DNA of 64,000 nucleotides from Prosthecobacter sp. (GCA_019186985.1 JABARQ010000028.1:26680-90679), one strand, 5' to 3'. Shown: positions 1 through 8,901, numbered from the stretch's first letter. The notes: generated by a model from the letters alone, not told the origin. A program made the numbers and translations.

Positions 1-270
1 CAGGCTGCGCAGGAGCGGCACGATGAAAAGCAGGGCGCAGACGAGCACGGCGCGGTTGAAGAAACGCGTGAACGAAGCCCGGTCGATGGAGGCCGCCAGC
101 CATCTGGCAGGTCCGGACTCCCCCACGGGCGAGGTTTTCATCCAGGCCAGGACCTGATGCCCGAGGTCAAACAGGACGGGGGCGAACAAGGCACCTCCCA
201 CCATGACGGCCAGCAGATAGAGCAGCAGCTTGGGCAGGGCGGAGGAAGGTCGGGGCATGTCGGCTTGCAT
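1..270 (-). CDS. CPBP-family intramembrane protease, N-terminal part (runs off the window)
   Basis: Ninety codons are open from an ATG at 270 to the window edge, so only the N-terminus is present. The peptide has a hydrophobic first segment (about residues 13-33), a loop, and a second hydrophobic segment near residues 73-90. It resembles the N-terminal region of verrucomicrobial CPBP (CAAX-type) membrane proteases. The catalytic EExxxR and FxxxH motifs of that family would lie outside the window, so the family call rests on topology and overall resemblance only. It is transcribed divergently from the small gene at 304. Other multi-pass membrane families remain possible. Confidence 0.45.
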   Translation of the reverse strand, partial: MQADMPRPSSALPKLLLYLLAVMVGGALFAPVLFDLGHQVLAWMKTSPVGESGPARWLAASIDRASFTRFFNRAVLVCALLFIVPLLRSL

Positions 271-303
271 GGCGGCGATACTAGCGCATCCTGCACGCTC
301 TCA

Positions 304-606
304 ATGACCAAAAACCAAGTCCACGAATGGCACGAGAACCGTGAGGAAGACGGCCGGAAGCGATACTTCCGCGCCTACTGGAACAGCCGTGCCTGGGTGT
401 TCCGAAAAACGGAGCCGGAGGACGAGGACTGGGTGCCGATTGAAAAGCCGGACGCGGCTTTGTGGCTGGCCCTGCGGGATGTGATCTTCCGCAAGTACCA
501 GCGTCGGCGCGTGCCCTTCAAGCTGCTGCAGAATGTGGATGCCGTGCTGGAGGGCCTGGGCGTCAAGGTGGAGGCGGCATCGGAGGCCGCCGCCGAGGAT
601 GAATAA
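304..606 (+). CDS. Conserved hypothetical protein, 100 aa
   Basis: A small soluble protein rich in charged and aromatic residues, beginning with MTKNQVHEWH and ending in an acidic, alanine-rich tail. The frame is open further upstream to 157, but that extension overlaps the start of the divergent membrane protein and has unrelated composition, so I take the ATG at 304. A central part rich in Trp, Tyr and Arg followed by a helical segment suggests a compact nucleic-acid- or protein-binding fold. I do not recognise a named domain. It is followed by the convergent glmM gene after about 60 bases, so it is probably monocistronic. Confidence 0.6.
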   Translation: MTKNQVHEWHENREEDGRKRYFRAYWNSRAWVFRKTEPEDEDWVPIEKPDAALWLALRDVIFRKYQRRRVPFKLLQNVDAVLEGLGVKVEAASEAAAEDE

Positions 607-668
607 GATCTTCAAGCCGGCCTGCTGACCGGGACTGCGTCATCTCCATCACGCGCAGCCCGGTTTCT

Positions 669-2033
669 TCAGCCAATCTGCGCCAGGATCGCCGAGGCGA
701 TCTTGTCGGCCTGGGCTTCGAGATACTCGACGTCCCGGCCTTCGATGAGCAGGCGGATGAGGGGCTCGGTGCCGGAGTAGCGCAGCAGCACGCGGCCGTA
801 GTCGCCAAGCTTCTTCTCGGTCTCCTGGATGATCTTCCGGGCCTCCTTGAGCTCGTCCATCGGCGGCTTGGAGCGGACGCGCAGGTTGCGGGCGGCCTGG
901 GGGAACTTCTTCAGGCATTTGCGCAGCTGGCTGAGCGGCTCGCCGGTCTCCTTCATGATCTTCAGCACCTGCAGGCCGGCGATCAATCCGTCGCCGGTCG
1001 TGGCCCAGTCGCCAAAGATGATGTGACCGCTCTGCTCGCCGCCGAAGTTCAGGCCGCGGGCGTGCATTTCCTCAAGCACATAACGGTCACCGACGTTGGT
1101 GCGGATGACCCGTCCGCCGAGGCGGGAGACGAGGTCGTCGAGGCCGTAGTTGCTCATGATGGTCACCGCGACGGTGTTCTGCCTGAGCGTGCCCTTGCGC
1201 AGCATGGCCTCGGCGGCGATGGCCATGAGTTCGTCGCCGTCCAGGGCGATCGCCTCCTCGTCGCACAGGGCGATGCGGTCGGCGTCGCCATCGTGGGCGA
1301 TGCCGGCATGGGCCTGGCTCTGGCGGACGAGGCGTTCCAGCTCCTCGCTGTGGGTGCAGCCGCATTCCTCATTGATGTTGAAGCCGTCGGGCTCGCTGTG
1401 GAAGACCTGGACGTCGGCGCCGAGCTGCTCCAGGGCGGCGGCGCTGGTGAAGGCGGCGGCGCCGTGGGCGTTGTCGAGGGCCACGCGCATGCCGTCGAGC
1501 CGGACTCCGCCCATGCTGGCGACGGCGTGGGCGACATAGCGGTCGGCGGCGTCGATCATGCGGCTGACCCGGCCGATGCCGCGGCCGTCCGGGCGCGGGG
1601 CTTCGGCGGCCTCGCCGAGCACGATCTTCTCGATGGCGATCTCGGTCTTGTCGTTCAGCTTGCGGCCGTTGCCGTGGACAAACTTGATGCCGTTGTCATG
1701 GAAGGGGTTGTGGGAGGCGCTGACGATGACGCCGAAGTCAGCACCGGTTTGCGCGGAGAGCATGGCGACGGCCGGCGTGGGCACCATGCCGGCGAGCACG
1801 ACATCGACCCCGGCGGAGTTCAGGCCGGCGATGAGGGCGGACTCGAACATCTCGCCCGAGGCCCGGGTGTCGCGGCCGATGACGCAGCGCGCGCGGCCTT
1901 CGGATCCGGGCTTCTGCCCGAGGACCACGGCGGCGGCCTGGCCGAGCCGGAGGACAAACTCCGGGGTCATGGGATGACGGTTGGCCACGGCGCGTACGCC
2001 GTCGGTGCCGAAGAACTGGCGCTTTTCTGACAT
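669..2033 (-). CDS. glmM: Phosphoglucosamine mutase GlmM
   Basis: Interconverts glucosamine-6-phosphate and glucosamine-1-phosphate, the cytosolic step before UDP-GlcNAc formation for peptidoglycan and lipopolysaccharide. At 454 residues it has the normal family length. The phosphoserine loop SASHNP is present with the catalytic Ser at about residue 107, the metal-binding loop DGDADR lies at about 248-253, and a C-terminal phosphate-binding stretch RYSGTEP is present. The N-terminal FGTDGVR sequence is also typical of GlmM and helps separate it from phosphomannomutases. No neighbour belongs to the same pathway. A long open frame on the opposite strand is a codon-bias shadow. Confidence 0.95.
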   Translation of the reverse strand: MSEKRQFFGTDGVRAVANRHPMTPEFVLRLGQAAAVVLGQKPGSEGRARCVIGRDTRASGEMFESALIAGLNSAGVDVVLAGMVPTPAVAMLSAQTGADFGVIVSASHNPFHDNGIKFVHGNGRKLNDKTEIAIEKIVLGEAAEAPRPDGRGIGRVSRMIDAADRYVAHAVASMGGVRLDGMRVALDNAHGAAAFTSAAALEQLGADVQVFHSEPDGFNINEECGCTHSEELERLVRQSQAHAGIAHDGDADRIALCDEEAIALDGDELMAIAAEAMLRKGTLRQNTVAVTIMSNYGLDDLVSRLGGRVIRTNVGDRYVLEEMHARGLNFGGEQSGHIIFGDWATTGDGLIAGLQVLKIMKETGEPLSQLRKCLKKFPQAARNLRVRSKPPMDELKEARKIIQETEKKLGDYGRVLLRYSGTEPLIRLLIEGRDVEYLEAQADKIASAILAQIG

Positions 2034-2167
2034 AGGGCGGCGGTTCTAACGCAGGAGGGGCGGGGTGTCAAAGGCGGCTGCGCGGGCGGCCAAACCTATG
2101 ATCTGACATGGAGAATCCGCCTCAGCGGCTGAATTGTCCCCGCAGCCGTCGTATGATGCGGGCTGCC

Positions 2168-3484
2168 ATGCGCCTCCCTTTCCCAACCTACTTTGCATTC
2201 ATGTGCCTCGCCTGGCCGCCTGTCCCGGCATTGGCGGCGGCCGTGGATTACACAAGGCAGATCGTGCCGCTCTGGGAGGAGTACTGCATCGACTGCCATG
2301 GGGAGGAGGATCCGGACGGGGGTTTTGCCCTCGACACGTTCACGGCGCTGATGAAGGGGGGCGAGGAGGGCGAGGCCGTCGTGGCGGGCAAGGCGGAGGA
2401 GTCCCTGCTGGTGAAGTTTCTCGAAGGCCGCTCCGGCCGGGGTGGCAAGAACGAAGCGATGCCGCCCGGCAAGCGCGAGAAGCTGAAGCCGGAGGAGATC
2501 GCGGTCATCAAGGACTGGATCAACGCCGGTGCGAAGGGGCCGTCCGTGGCTGAGGCGAAGCCGATGCCGAAGCAGGTTGTCACGCCAAAGATCGACCCAA
2601 CCGTGCCGCCGAAAAGGTCCATCCAGGCGGTGGCCTTTTCCGCCAGCGCCGGCCTGGTCGCCGTGGGCCGCTATGGCGAGGTCGAGCTGCTGAAAGCGGG
2701 CGGCACTCAGGTCCTGCGGAAGCTGGGCGGCTTCACCGGCAAGGTCAACGCCGTGGCGTTTTCCCCGGACGGCCTGACGGTTTATGCCGCCGGGGGAGAG
2801 GCGGGCATCGTCGGCATCGTGCGCAGCTGGAGGACCGAGGATGGCGCGCGCCTGCATGACTTTGAGGGGCATCTGGACGCCGCCTACGCCCTGGCCGTTT
2901 CGCCCGATGGAAAGCGCATCGCCACCGGAGCCTACGATCAAAAGATCCGTCTGTGGGACAGTGCCACAGGCCGGGAAACCGCCCTGCTGAAGGGTCACAA
3001 CGGCGCCGTCAACGGACTGGCCTTCCGTCCGGACGGGCAGGTGCTGGCCAGCGCCAGCTCCGACCGCACCGTCAAGCTCTGGAGCGTGGCCACCGGGCAG
3101 AGGCTGGACACGCTTTCCCAGCCGACCAAGGAGCAGACGAGCGTCGTCTTCAGCGCCGACGGGAAAACCTTGTTCGGCGCTGGGGCTGACAACAGGATCC
3201 GGGCCTGGAGCATCAGCGCCGGGGCCAAGGAGGGGACGAACAAGATACTCACCAGCCGCTTTGCCCACGAGGGCGGCATCCTGAGCCTGGCCTTGTCGGC
3301 GGATGGCAGCCTGCTCGCCTCCACCGCCACGGACAGGACCTTGAAGCTCTGGAACGCCGCCGACCTGAGCGAGCGACGGCTGTTGGAAAAGCAGCCCGAC
3401 TGGTCCTCCGCGCTGGTCTTCACGAACAAGCCACAGCTGGTCGCCGGCAGGATCGACGGCACGCTGGGCGTCTACGAGCCCTGA
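2168..3484 (+). CDS. Planctomycete-type cytochrome c / WD40 repeat protein
   Basis: A secreted fusion of a small c-type cytochrome with a beta-propeller. A signal peptide starts at the ATG at 2168; in-frame starts lie upstream at 2108, 2153 and 2156 but would place extra charged residues before it. Residues C40-I-D-C43-H44 form the heme site, followed by the MPPG and IKDWINAGA sequences of the PSCyt1-type domain. From about residue 145 onward there are at least five recognisable WD repeats with SPDG/SADG turns and KLW or RLW strand ends. Such proteins are characteristic of Planctomycetes and Verrucomicrobia and are presumed periplasmic; the electron partner and ligand are unknown. It stands alone here rather than beside DUF1549/DUF1501 genes. 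Confidence 0.85.
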   Translation: MRLPFPTYFAFMCLAWPPVPALAAAVDYTRQIVPLWEEYCIDCHGEEDPDGGFALDTFTALMKGGEEGEAVVAGKAEESLLVKFLEGRSGRGGKNEAMPPGKREKLKPEEIAVIKDWINAGAKGPSVAEAKPMPKQVVTPKIDPTVPPKRSIQAVAFSASAGLVAVGRYGEVELLKAGGTQVLRKLGGFTGKVNAVAFSPDGLTVYAAGGEAGIVGIVRSWRTEDGARLHDFEGHLDAAYALAVSPDGKRIATGAYDQKIRLWDSATGRETALLKGHNGAVNGLAFRPDGQVLASASSDRTVKLWSVATGQRLDTLSQPTKEQTSVVFSADGKTLFGAGADNRIRAWSISAGAKEGTNKILTSRFAHEGGILSLALSADGSLLASTATDRTLKLWNAADLSERRLLEKQPDWSSALVFTNKPQLVAGRIDGTLGVYEP

Positions 3485-3561
3485 ACGGTCGCGGCAAAAT
3501 TTGTGGCGCGGCCAGGCGCAAAGTCTGGCAGGGCACGCGGTTTGATGCTTTTCATGCACCG

Positions 3562-4272
3562 ATGCCCGAAGCCTGCACGAACCACGACGAAACCACGCTT
3601 TTCCGCCAGTCCTGGACGCTCTACGACGCGCTGTCGGAGATGAACTACATGTTTCATCGCGAAGTGTATGAGCAGGTCGGACGGCTGCTGGCGGAGCGTC
3701 ATGAGGCCGGACCGTGGTCCATGCTGGACCTGGGCTGCGGCAATGCGCGTTTCCTTGGTCCCTGCCTGCACCGGACGCCGCCGGCCAGCTACACCGGCGT
3801 GGACCTTTCACCGGCGGCGCTGGAGGAAGCCGGGGCGGCTTATCTGAAAGGCCTGGGCCGGGTGACCCTGCGCTGCCAGGACATGCTGGAGGCCGTTGAA
3901 CAGGATGCGGAAAATCACGACGTGATCTTTTCCAGCTATGCCGTTCATCATCTCGGCAGCGCTTTCAAACAGCGGCTTTTTCAGGCCTGTTCGCGCCGGC
4001 TGAAGGCAGGCGGCTGCTTTCTGCTGGTGGACGTCGCGCGTGAGGAAGGCCAGAGCCGCGAGGACTATCTGGAGGGCTACATCGGCACCATGCGCTCGGA
4101 ATGGAAGCGCGTGCCGCCGGCGCAGCTTGATGAAGCCTGCGCGCATGTCGCCGCCTTCGATTTTCCGGAGACGCTTTCAACGCTGACACGGATGGCCGCA
4201 GAAGCCGGACTGACGAAGTCGCGGCTGATCGGACGGCATGCCCAGCATCATGTGCTGGTCTTCGAGGCCTGA
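3562..4272 (+). CDS. Class I SAM-dependent methyltransferase
   Basis: A 236-residue cytosolic Rossmann-fold methyltransferase. Motif I is MLDLGCGNARF at about residues 54-64, an acidic residue ending the second strand lies in YTGVDLSP, and the fourth strand region reads DVIFSSYAVHHLGS. These features fit the broad Methyltransf_11/25 type that acts on small molecules. The substrate cannot be inferred: there is no biosynthetic cluster around it and the neighbours are a cytochrome/WD40 gene and a convergent DUF1501 gene whose end lies one base away. Confidence 0.85.
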   Translation: MPEACTNHDETTLFRQSWTLYDALSEMNYMFHREVYEQVGRLLAERHEAGPWSMLDLGCGNARFLGPCLHRTPPASYTGVDLSPAALEEAGAAYLKGLGRVTLRCQDMLEAVEQDAENHDVIFSSYAVHHLGSAFKQRLFQACSRRLKAGGCFLLVDVAREEGQSREDYLEGYIGTMRSEWKRVPPAQLDEACAHVAAFDFPETLSTLTRMAAEAGLTKSRLIGRHAQHHVLVFEA

Positions 4273-4273
4273 C

Positions 4274-5611
4274 TCAGGCCATGACCTCGTTGATCATGCG
4301 GCCGCCGTTGACGATGTCGATGGGGCGCACGCCTTCGAGGACCAGACGCTTCTGCGAGTTGATGCCAAGCAGGCGGTACATCGTGCGGGCAAGGTCCTCC
4401 GGACCGACCGGGTTTTCATCGGGCTCGCCGCCGAGGGCGTCGGACTTGCCGTAGATGAAGCCCTTTTTCACGCCACCGCCGGCCATGGCGACGGAGAAGA
4501 CGCGCGGCCAGTGGTCGCGGCCGTTGGTGCTGTTGATCTTCGGCGTGCGGCCGAACTCGGAGCTGACCAGCACGAGCGTGGAGGAAAGCAGCCCGCGTTC
4601 ATCCAGGTCACGGATCAGCCTGGAGAAGGCGACGTCAAACTGCGCCGCCTGACCTTCGAAGGCGCCCTTGATGTTGGAGTGATGATCCCAGCTGCCGAAG
4701 TTCACCGACACCATGCGCACGCCGGCCTCGACAAGGCGGCGGGAGAGGAGGAAGCGCTGGCCGGCGGGGTTGCGGCCGTATTCATCACGAAGCTTGGCGG
4801 ACTCGGCGCCGAGGTTGAAGGCTTCACGGGCCTGGGTCGAGCTGATGAGGCTGTAGGCGGCCTGGTAGAAGCTGTCCATGGCCGCAAGACCGTCGGATTT
4901 CTCCGTGGTGCGGAAATGTTCGTCAACGGCGGCAAGCAGGCTGCGGCGGCGCTCAAAGCGCTTGTCGTCGATGTCCTTCGGCGTGGCGAGGTCACGCACG
5001 GCAAAGCCGCCGTCGGCCGGATCACTGCCAAGGGCGAAGGGACCGTAGGCGCTGCTCATGTAACCACTGCCCTGGTCCGGGGCGAAGACGCTTGGGACGG
5101 CCACATAGGGCGGCAGGTTGTTCCGGCTGCCGAGCTCATGGGAGATGATGGAGCCGAAGCTGGGGAACTTGATGGCCGGGCTGGGGCGGTAGCCGGTGAA
5201 CATGTTGTGCGTTCCGCGCTCATGGGCGGCCTCGCCATGGGTGACCGAGCGGACGATGGTGATCTTGTCGAGGATCTTCGCGATGTTTGCGAACTTCTCG
5301 CCGACGTATTCTCCGGTCACGCCTTTCACCGGGTTGAACGGACCGCGGTAGTCGGGCGAGGCGAAAGGCTTCGGATCCCAGGATTCATGCTGGGCCATGC
5401 CGCCGGGCAGGTAGATGTGGATGATCGAGGTGGCGATGGGCTTGTAACTCTCCACCGAGGGCATCTCGATGCCGCCGGCCTGGAGGCGGAACAGGTCGGG
5501 CAGGGTCAGACCAAGACCGGCCGCCGCGCCGACCTGGAGGAAATCACGACGGCTCTGGGAGGCGGCGAAGGGGCTGGCGTGGTTGCCGGAGCAAAGGCGG
5601 TGCATTTTCAT
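4274..5611 (-). CDS. DUF1501 protein with Tat signal
   Basis: A 445-residue exported protein of the DUF1501 family, related to alkaline phosphatases and sulfatases by fold. The start at 5611 puts a twin-arginine signal (SRRDFLQVGAAAGL) near residue 20; an upstream in-frame extension is less likely. Family landmarks include the PGGMAQHESWDPKP region, the GSWDHHSN stretch and the C-terminal SEFGRTPKIN followed by GRDHWP. In planctomycetes and Verrucomicrobia DUF1501 genes usually follow a DUF1549/DUF1553 gene, as in the 42-46 kb pair of this window. Here the gene is alone, so its usual partner is missing. The biochemical role of the family is not established. Confidence 0.9.
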   Translation of the reverse strand: MKMHRLCSGNHASPFAASQSRRDFLQVGAAAGLGLTLPDLFRLQAGGIEMPSVESYKPIATSIIHIYLPGGMAQHESWDPKPFASPDYRGPFNPVKGVTGEYVGEKFANIAKILDKITIVRSVTHGEAAHERGTHNMFTGYRPSPAIKFPSFGSIISHELGSRNNLPPYVAVPSVFAPDQGSGYMSSAYGPFALGSDPADGGFAVRDLATPKDIDDKRFERRRSLLAAVDEHFRTTEKSDGLAAMDSFYQAAYSLISSTQAREAFNLGAESAKLRDEYGRNPAGQRFLLSRRLVEAGVRMVSVNFGSWDHHSNIKGAFEGQAAQFDVAFSRLIRDLDERGLLSSTLVLVSSEFGRTPKINSTNGRDHWPRVFSVAMAGGGVKKGFIYGKSDALGGEPDENPVGPEDLARTMYRLLGINSQKRLVLEGVRPIDIVNGGRMINEVMA

Positions 5612-5838
5612 GGGAGAATCAGGGGATCGCCCCAACTTACGGCATCCCCCATCGCCTGTTGCGGCAGGGCTCCAGGATGACAAACCTGGGCGCATGTACC
5701 GCAAAGGAGGCATGCCATAGCCGGGGGCCTCGCACTTTCGGCTCCCGGGCCGTGATCCATTGCAGCGGGCACAGGCACCGAGGACCCAGACGCCTTTTTG
5801 CTTCCCAGGGCGGAACCTCCTGCGCTAGACGAAAGGGC

Positions 5839-6888
5839 ATGAACCTGCGCCTTGCCTTTGTCCTGATCTCCTTCGTGCTGAGCGTGACCACCGGTCTCGT
5901 GCTGTCACGCGGCAGGGGGGCTGCGACGGGTTCGGCCAAGTCCGGCGGGAAACCGGTCATCGGCCTGAGCATGGACACGCTGAAGGAGGAACGATGGATC
6001 GCTGACCGTGACCTGTTCACGGAGCAGGCCAGGGCTCTGGGCGCGGAGGTTCAGGTGCTGTCCGCAAACAGCGACGACACCCGCCAGCTCAGGGATGTCG
6101 AAAGCCTGATCACCTCCGGCGTCGACGCCCTGGTCATCATTCCGCACAATGGCGAGGCCATGGCCCGCGCCGTCGAGATGGCGCATGCCGAGGGCATCCC
6201 GGTGCTGTCGTATGACCGCCTGATCACAAACGCTGAAACCGACCTCTACATCACCTTCGACAACGTCAAGGTGGGCGAGCTGCAGGCGCGCTTCCTGGCG
6301 GAGAAAATTCCCGCCGGCGGCAGGATGCGCCTGGTGCGGATCTACGGCGCGAAGACCGACAACAACGCCCGGCTTTTCAAGCAGGGCCAGGACAACGTGC
6401 TCCAGCCGTTGATCAAGGAAGGCAGGGTCGAGGTGGTGTTTGAGGACTGGGCGGAGGACTGGAAGCCGGAGAACGCCAAGAAGATCACCAACGCCGCCAT
6501 CACCAAGGCCGGGCAGAACATCGACGCCATCCTGGCCAGCAACGACGGCACGGCGGGTGGAGCGATCCAGGCGCTGATCGAGGAAGGCCTGTCGGGCAAG
6601 GTGCTCGTCACCGGCCAGGACGCCGACCTGGCCGCCTGCCAGCGCATCGTTGCGGGCTCCCAGACGATGACGGTTTACAAGCCGCTGACCCGGCTTGCCA
6701 AAAGCGCGGCGGAGCTGGCGGTGAAGCTGGCCAGACGCCAGCCGCTCATCGCCAGGGCCGAGACCGACAACGGCAGGATCCAGGTGCCCAGCGTGCTGCT
6801 CGACATCGTCGCCGTGACCCGCGACAACATGCGCGACACGGTGATCGCCGACGGCTTCAGGAAGGAAGCCGAGGTCTATGGCAAGTGA
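5839..6888 (+). CDS. xylF: D-xylose-type ABC transporter substrate-binding protein
   Basis: A 349-residue periplasmic binding protein of the ribose/xylose family (Peripla_BP_4). A hydrophobic N-terminal segment (about residues 4-23) serves as signal or anchor, followed by the first lobe starting PVIGLSMDTLKEERW. Typical XylF sequences follow: VDALVIIPHNGEA, IPVLSYDRLI, AILASNDGTAGGAI and VLVTGQDADLAA. The ATG at 5839 has a purine-rich site (GAAAGGG) just upstream. No permease or ATPase gene is adjacent, so it is an orphan here. It may use a transporter elsewhere or work as a sugar sensor. The exact sugar is an inference from family resemblance. Confidence 0.85.
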   Translation: MNLRLAFVLISFVLSVTTGLVLSRGRGAATGSAKSGGKPVIGLSMDTLKEERWIADRDLFTEQARALGAEVQVLSANSDDTRQLRDVESLITSGVDALVIIPHNGEAMARAVEMAHAEGIPVLSYDRLITNAETDLYITFDNVKVGELQARFLAEKIPAGGRMRLVRIYGAKTDNNARLFKQGQDNVLQPLIKEGRVEVVFEDWAEDWKPENAKKITNAAITKAGQNIDAILASNDGTAGGAIQALIEEGLSGKVLVTGQDADLAACQRIVAGSQTMTVYKPLTRLAKSAAELAVKLARRQPLIARAETDNGRIQVPSVLLDIVAVTRDNMRDTVIADGFRKEAEVYGK

Positions 6889-6907
6889 GGCGCGGCGGCG
6901 ATGAGGC

Positions 6908-8293
6908 TCAAAGGTCCGGATCGCCCTGGTCGCGGCACCATTGCATCAGGCGTGTCCTGAGGGCTTCGCGTCTTGCCTCGTGGGCTGTGGAAGCGCTGAG
7001 ATCGTTCAGCTCCTGCGGATCGTCCTGGAGATCGAAGAGCTGTTCCCTGCCCGCCTTGGGATAGCGGATGTATTTCCACCGGCCGTCGCAGATCATGCGC
7101 TGGGTGTCGGTGAACAAGCCGGTGATGAACTCATGGATGCGGTCAGTTTGATGCAGCAGCAGCGGTCTGAGGCTTTTGCCGGTGACCGTGGGCGGCACGA
7201 CGGTCCCGGTCAATTCGCAGAGGGTGGGGAAGAGATCCTGCAGCGTCACCAGGGCAGTGCACCGTTCACCCCTGGGCAGGCCCGGGCCGGCAATGATCAG
7301 CGGACTGCGGATGCTGTGCTCATACTGGTTCTGCTTGCCCAGAAGCCCGTGACTGCCCAGGGCAAGCCCCTGGTCGCTGGTGAAGATGACCAGCGTGTTC
7401 CCCCGGTCGCGCAGGGCGTCGAGGATCCGGCCAAGCTGGGCATCAAGATCCGTGATCATCGCATAATAAAGCGCCAGTTGTTCGCGGACCTGGGATGGCT
7501 GGCGCGGCGTGGGCAGCAGCTTCTCATCGCGGCCGTCGAGGTTGCCGTGGTCGAAGGGATGGGCGGGCTGGAAATTGGCAGGCAGCGGCAGCTTGCCCCC
7601 ATCGTAGCGATCCTTCATGCCCTCGGGCCACTGGCGCGGATCATGAGGAAAGGCGAAGTTCACATGCAGGAACAAGGGCTTGTCCGCAGGCGCCGCCCGC
7701 AAGGCCTGGATGGCACCCTCGGCTATGTGACGGCTGTTGTCCGGACACAGACCGACGCCCTTGTCGAGTTCGGGCTGGTTGCGAGCATCCTTGAAGGTCC
7801 AGCTGCGGTAACCGGTGAGCGGATGACCGAAGGCATCCGTATCAGGCTGGGGATGACCGGCAGCCCCACCGCTGGAAAACAAGCCGCTGGTCACCGCATA
7901 ACCCCGCTGAGTCGGATGACCGTCATTGTGCCACTTTCCGGTGTAGGTGGTTTGGTAGCCTGACTTAAGCAGCGTTCCCGCCAGGGTGGTCAGCGCAGGA
8001 TCGATCGCACCGCCAGGATACTTGGGCAGAGCGCGGAAGGCGTGGGTGCCAGTGAGAATCTGCGCCCGGCTGACATGACAGATGGGGTAACCAGCATACG
8101 CGCGGCTGAAAACCGTGCCGGATTCGACCAGACGATCCAGGGCTGGCGTCTCCAGATGCGCGTTACCCAGAGACCGAATCGTGTCCGGGCGCTGATCATC
8201 TGAAACAATCAAGAGCACATCGGGTGGCAGCGCTGTCACCCAGACCTCGGCAAGCAGCAGAAGAAAAAGGACAGCCCCAGGTAGGTACCTCAT
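6908..8293 (-). CDS. Secreted sulfatase with a non-canonical CHVSR active site
   Basis: A 461-residue member of the alkaline phosphatase/sulfatase superfamily with a signal peptide (residues 1 to about 22). Metal-binding residues are seen in IVSDDQRPD (about 29-37) and later in the IFTSDQGLALGSHG stretch. The position normally holding the formylglycine motif CxPSR reads C72-H-V-S-R76, so the proline or alanine is replaced by valine. The rest follows iduronate/choline-sulfatase-like proteins (TGKWHNDG, HVNFAFPHDP, GLLGKQNQYEH). If the Cys is matured it would hydrolyse sulfate esters, probably of polysaccharides, outside the cytoplasm. It ends just after the convergent xylF-like gene. The substrate is unknown. 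Confidence 0.85.
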   Translation of the reverse strand: MRYLPGAVLFLLLLAEVWVTALPPDVLLIVSDDQRPDTIRSLGNAHLETPALDRLVESGTVFSRAYAGYPICHVSRAQILTGTHAFRALPKYPGGAIDPALTTLAGTLLKSGYQTTYTGKWHNDGHPTQRGYAVTSGLFSSGGAAGHPQPDTDAFGHPLTGYRSWTFKDARNQPELDKGVGLCPDNSRHIAEGAIQALRAAPADKPLFLHVNFAFPHDPRQWPEGMKDRYDGGKLPLPANFQPAHPFDHGNLDGRDEKLLPTPRQPSQVREQLALYYAMITDLDAQLGRILDALRDRGNTLVIFTSDQGLALGSHGLLGKQNQYEHSIRSPLIIAGPGLPRGERCTALVTLQDLFPTLCELTGTVVPPTVTGKSLRPLLLHQTDRIHEFITGLFTDTQRMICDGRWKYIRYPKAGREQLFDLQDDPQELNDLSASTAHEARREALRTRLMQWCRDQGDPDL

Positions 8294-8403
8294 GCCAGAA
8301 GTGACGGATTCAAAGGCAGAGGTGTTTCCAGGGAATCAACCCTCACCTTCTCAATTATGAGATTCTTTGGCGAAAACATTATCAAATTTATGGTTTTGGC
8401 AGC

Positions 8404-8432
8404 TTGATTTGCTTCGATAATCACTATATATA
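8404..8432 (+). promoter_or_regulatory. Candidate sigma-70-type promoter before the pseudopilin gene
   Basis: The 160 bases between the sulfatase start and the ATG at 8454 are strikingly AT-rich for this GC-rich chromosome. TTGATT at 8404-8409 and TATATA at 8427-8432 are separated by 17 bases, a good match to -35/-10 spacing. The site lies about 20 bases upstream of the pseudopilin start codon. This is a sequence-pattern prediction only. Confidence 0.4.
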
Positions 8433-8453
8433 TCTGTCATAATTGAAACGGTT

Positions 8454-8840
8454 ATGAAAATTGAAACTCAAAATTCCAAAAACAGCGGCTTCAGCCTTTT
8501 CGAAGCCATGATGTGCGTTTGTGTGATGGGTCTCATGGCGATGATGGCCTTGCCCTTGTTTGGCAGCACGGAAGGCACCCGGCAGGCCACCCATCGCAAG
8601 AATGCCCAGACACTCTGCACGCTGGCAGCTTCCGCGAATGCCGCCGGAGCCCAGGTGACCGCCGGCACGCGGGACATCGCCACGATCATCCGTCGCCTGG
8701 GCGAAGGCGTCACCATCACCCGCGGACCTCTGGCCGGGCGTGTTTTCAGGCTGCCCAACCTGACTGAAGAAGACGTGCTGGGCGCGGTCGAGTTCATCCG
8801 CCTGAATGACGGAGAGCTGATTTACACGAGGGCTCGTTGA
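8454..8840 (+). CDS. Type IV pilin-like / pseudopilin protein
   Basis: A 128-residue protein with a class III (prepilin) signal: a short charged leader ending in Gly, then FSLFEAMM with Glu at mature position 5, followed by a hydrophobic helix to about residue 38. The leader would be removed by a prepilin peptidase and the helix packed into a type II secretion or type IV pilus-like fibre. The soluble part is small and lacks an obvious disulfide pair, like minor pseudopilins. No secretion or pilus assembly genes are nearby, which is common for scattered verrucomicrobial pseudopilins. The ribosome-binding site is weak, and the upstream region is unusually AT-rich. Confidence 0.8.
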   Translation: MKIETQNSKNSGFSLFEAMMCVCVMGLMAMMALPLFGSTEGTRQATHRKNAQTLCTLAASANAAGAQVTAGTRDIATIIRRLGEGVTITRGPLAGRVFRLPNLTEEDVLGAVEFIRLNDGELIYTRAR

Positions 8841-8901
8841 TCCGGAGACTTGCAGCGGTTGATGACTTGCCCGCCGTGAGGTGCCGGATAGGCTGTCGCC
8901 C

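Noticed and set aside
157..303. N-terminal extension of the small gene at 304
   Set aside because: It overlaps the divergent CPBP start, is Gly/Gln/His-rich and unlike the rest of the protein.
1023..2030. Long plus-strand open frame opposite glmM
   Set aside because: It is the reverse-complement shadow of a clearly conserved gene; the predicted protein is Ala/Gly/Asp/Val-rich low complexity with no family features.
2096..3811. 571-codon minus-strand frame across the cytochrome/WD40 gene and the methyltransferase start
   Set aside because: It spans two real genes and an intergenic gap and has no domain features.
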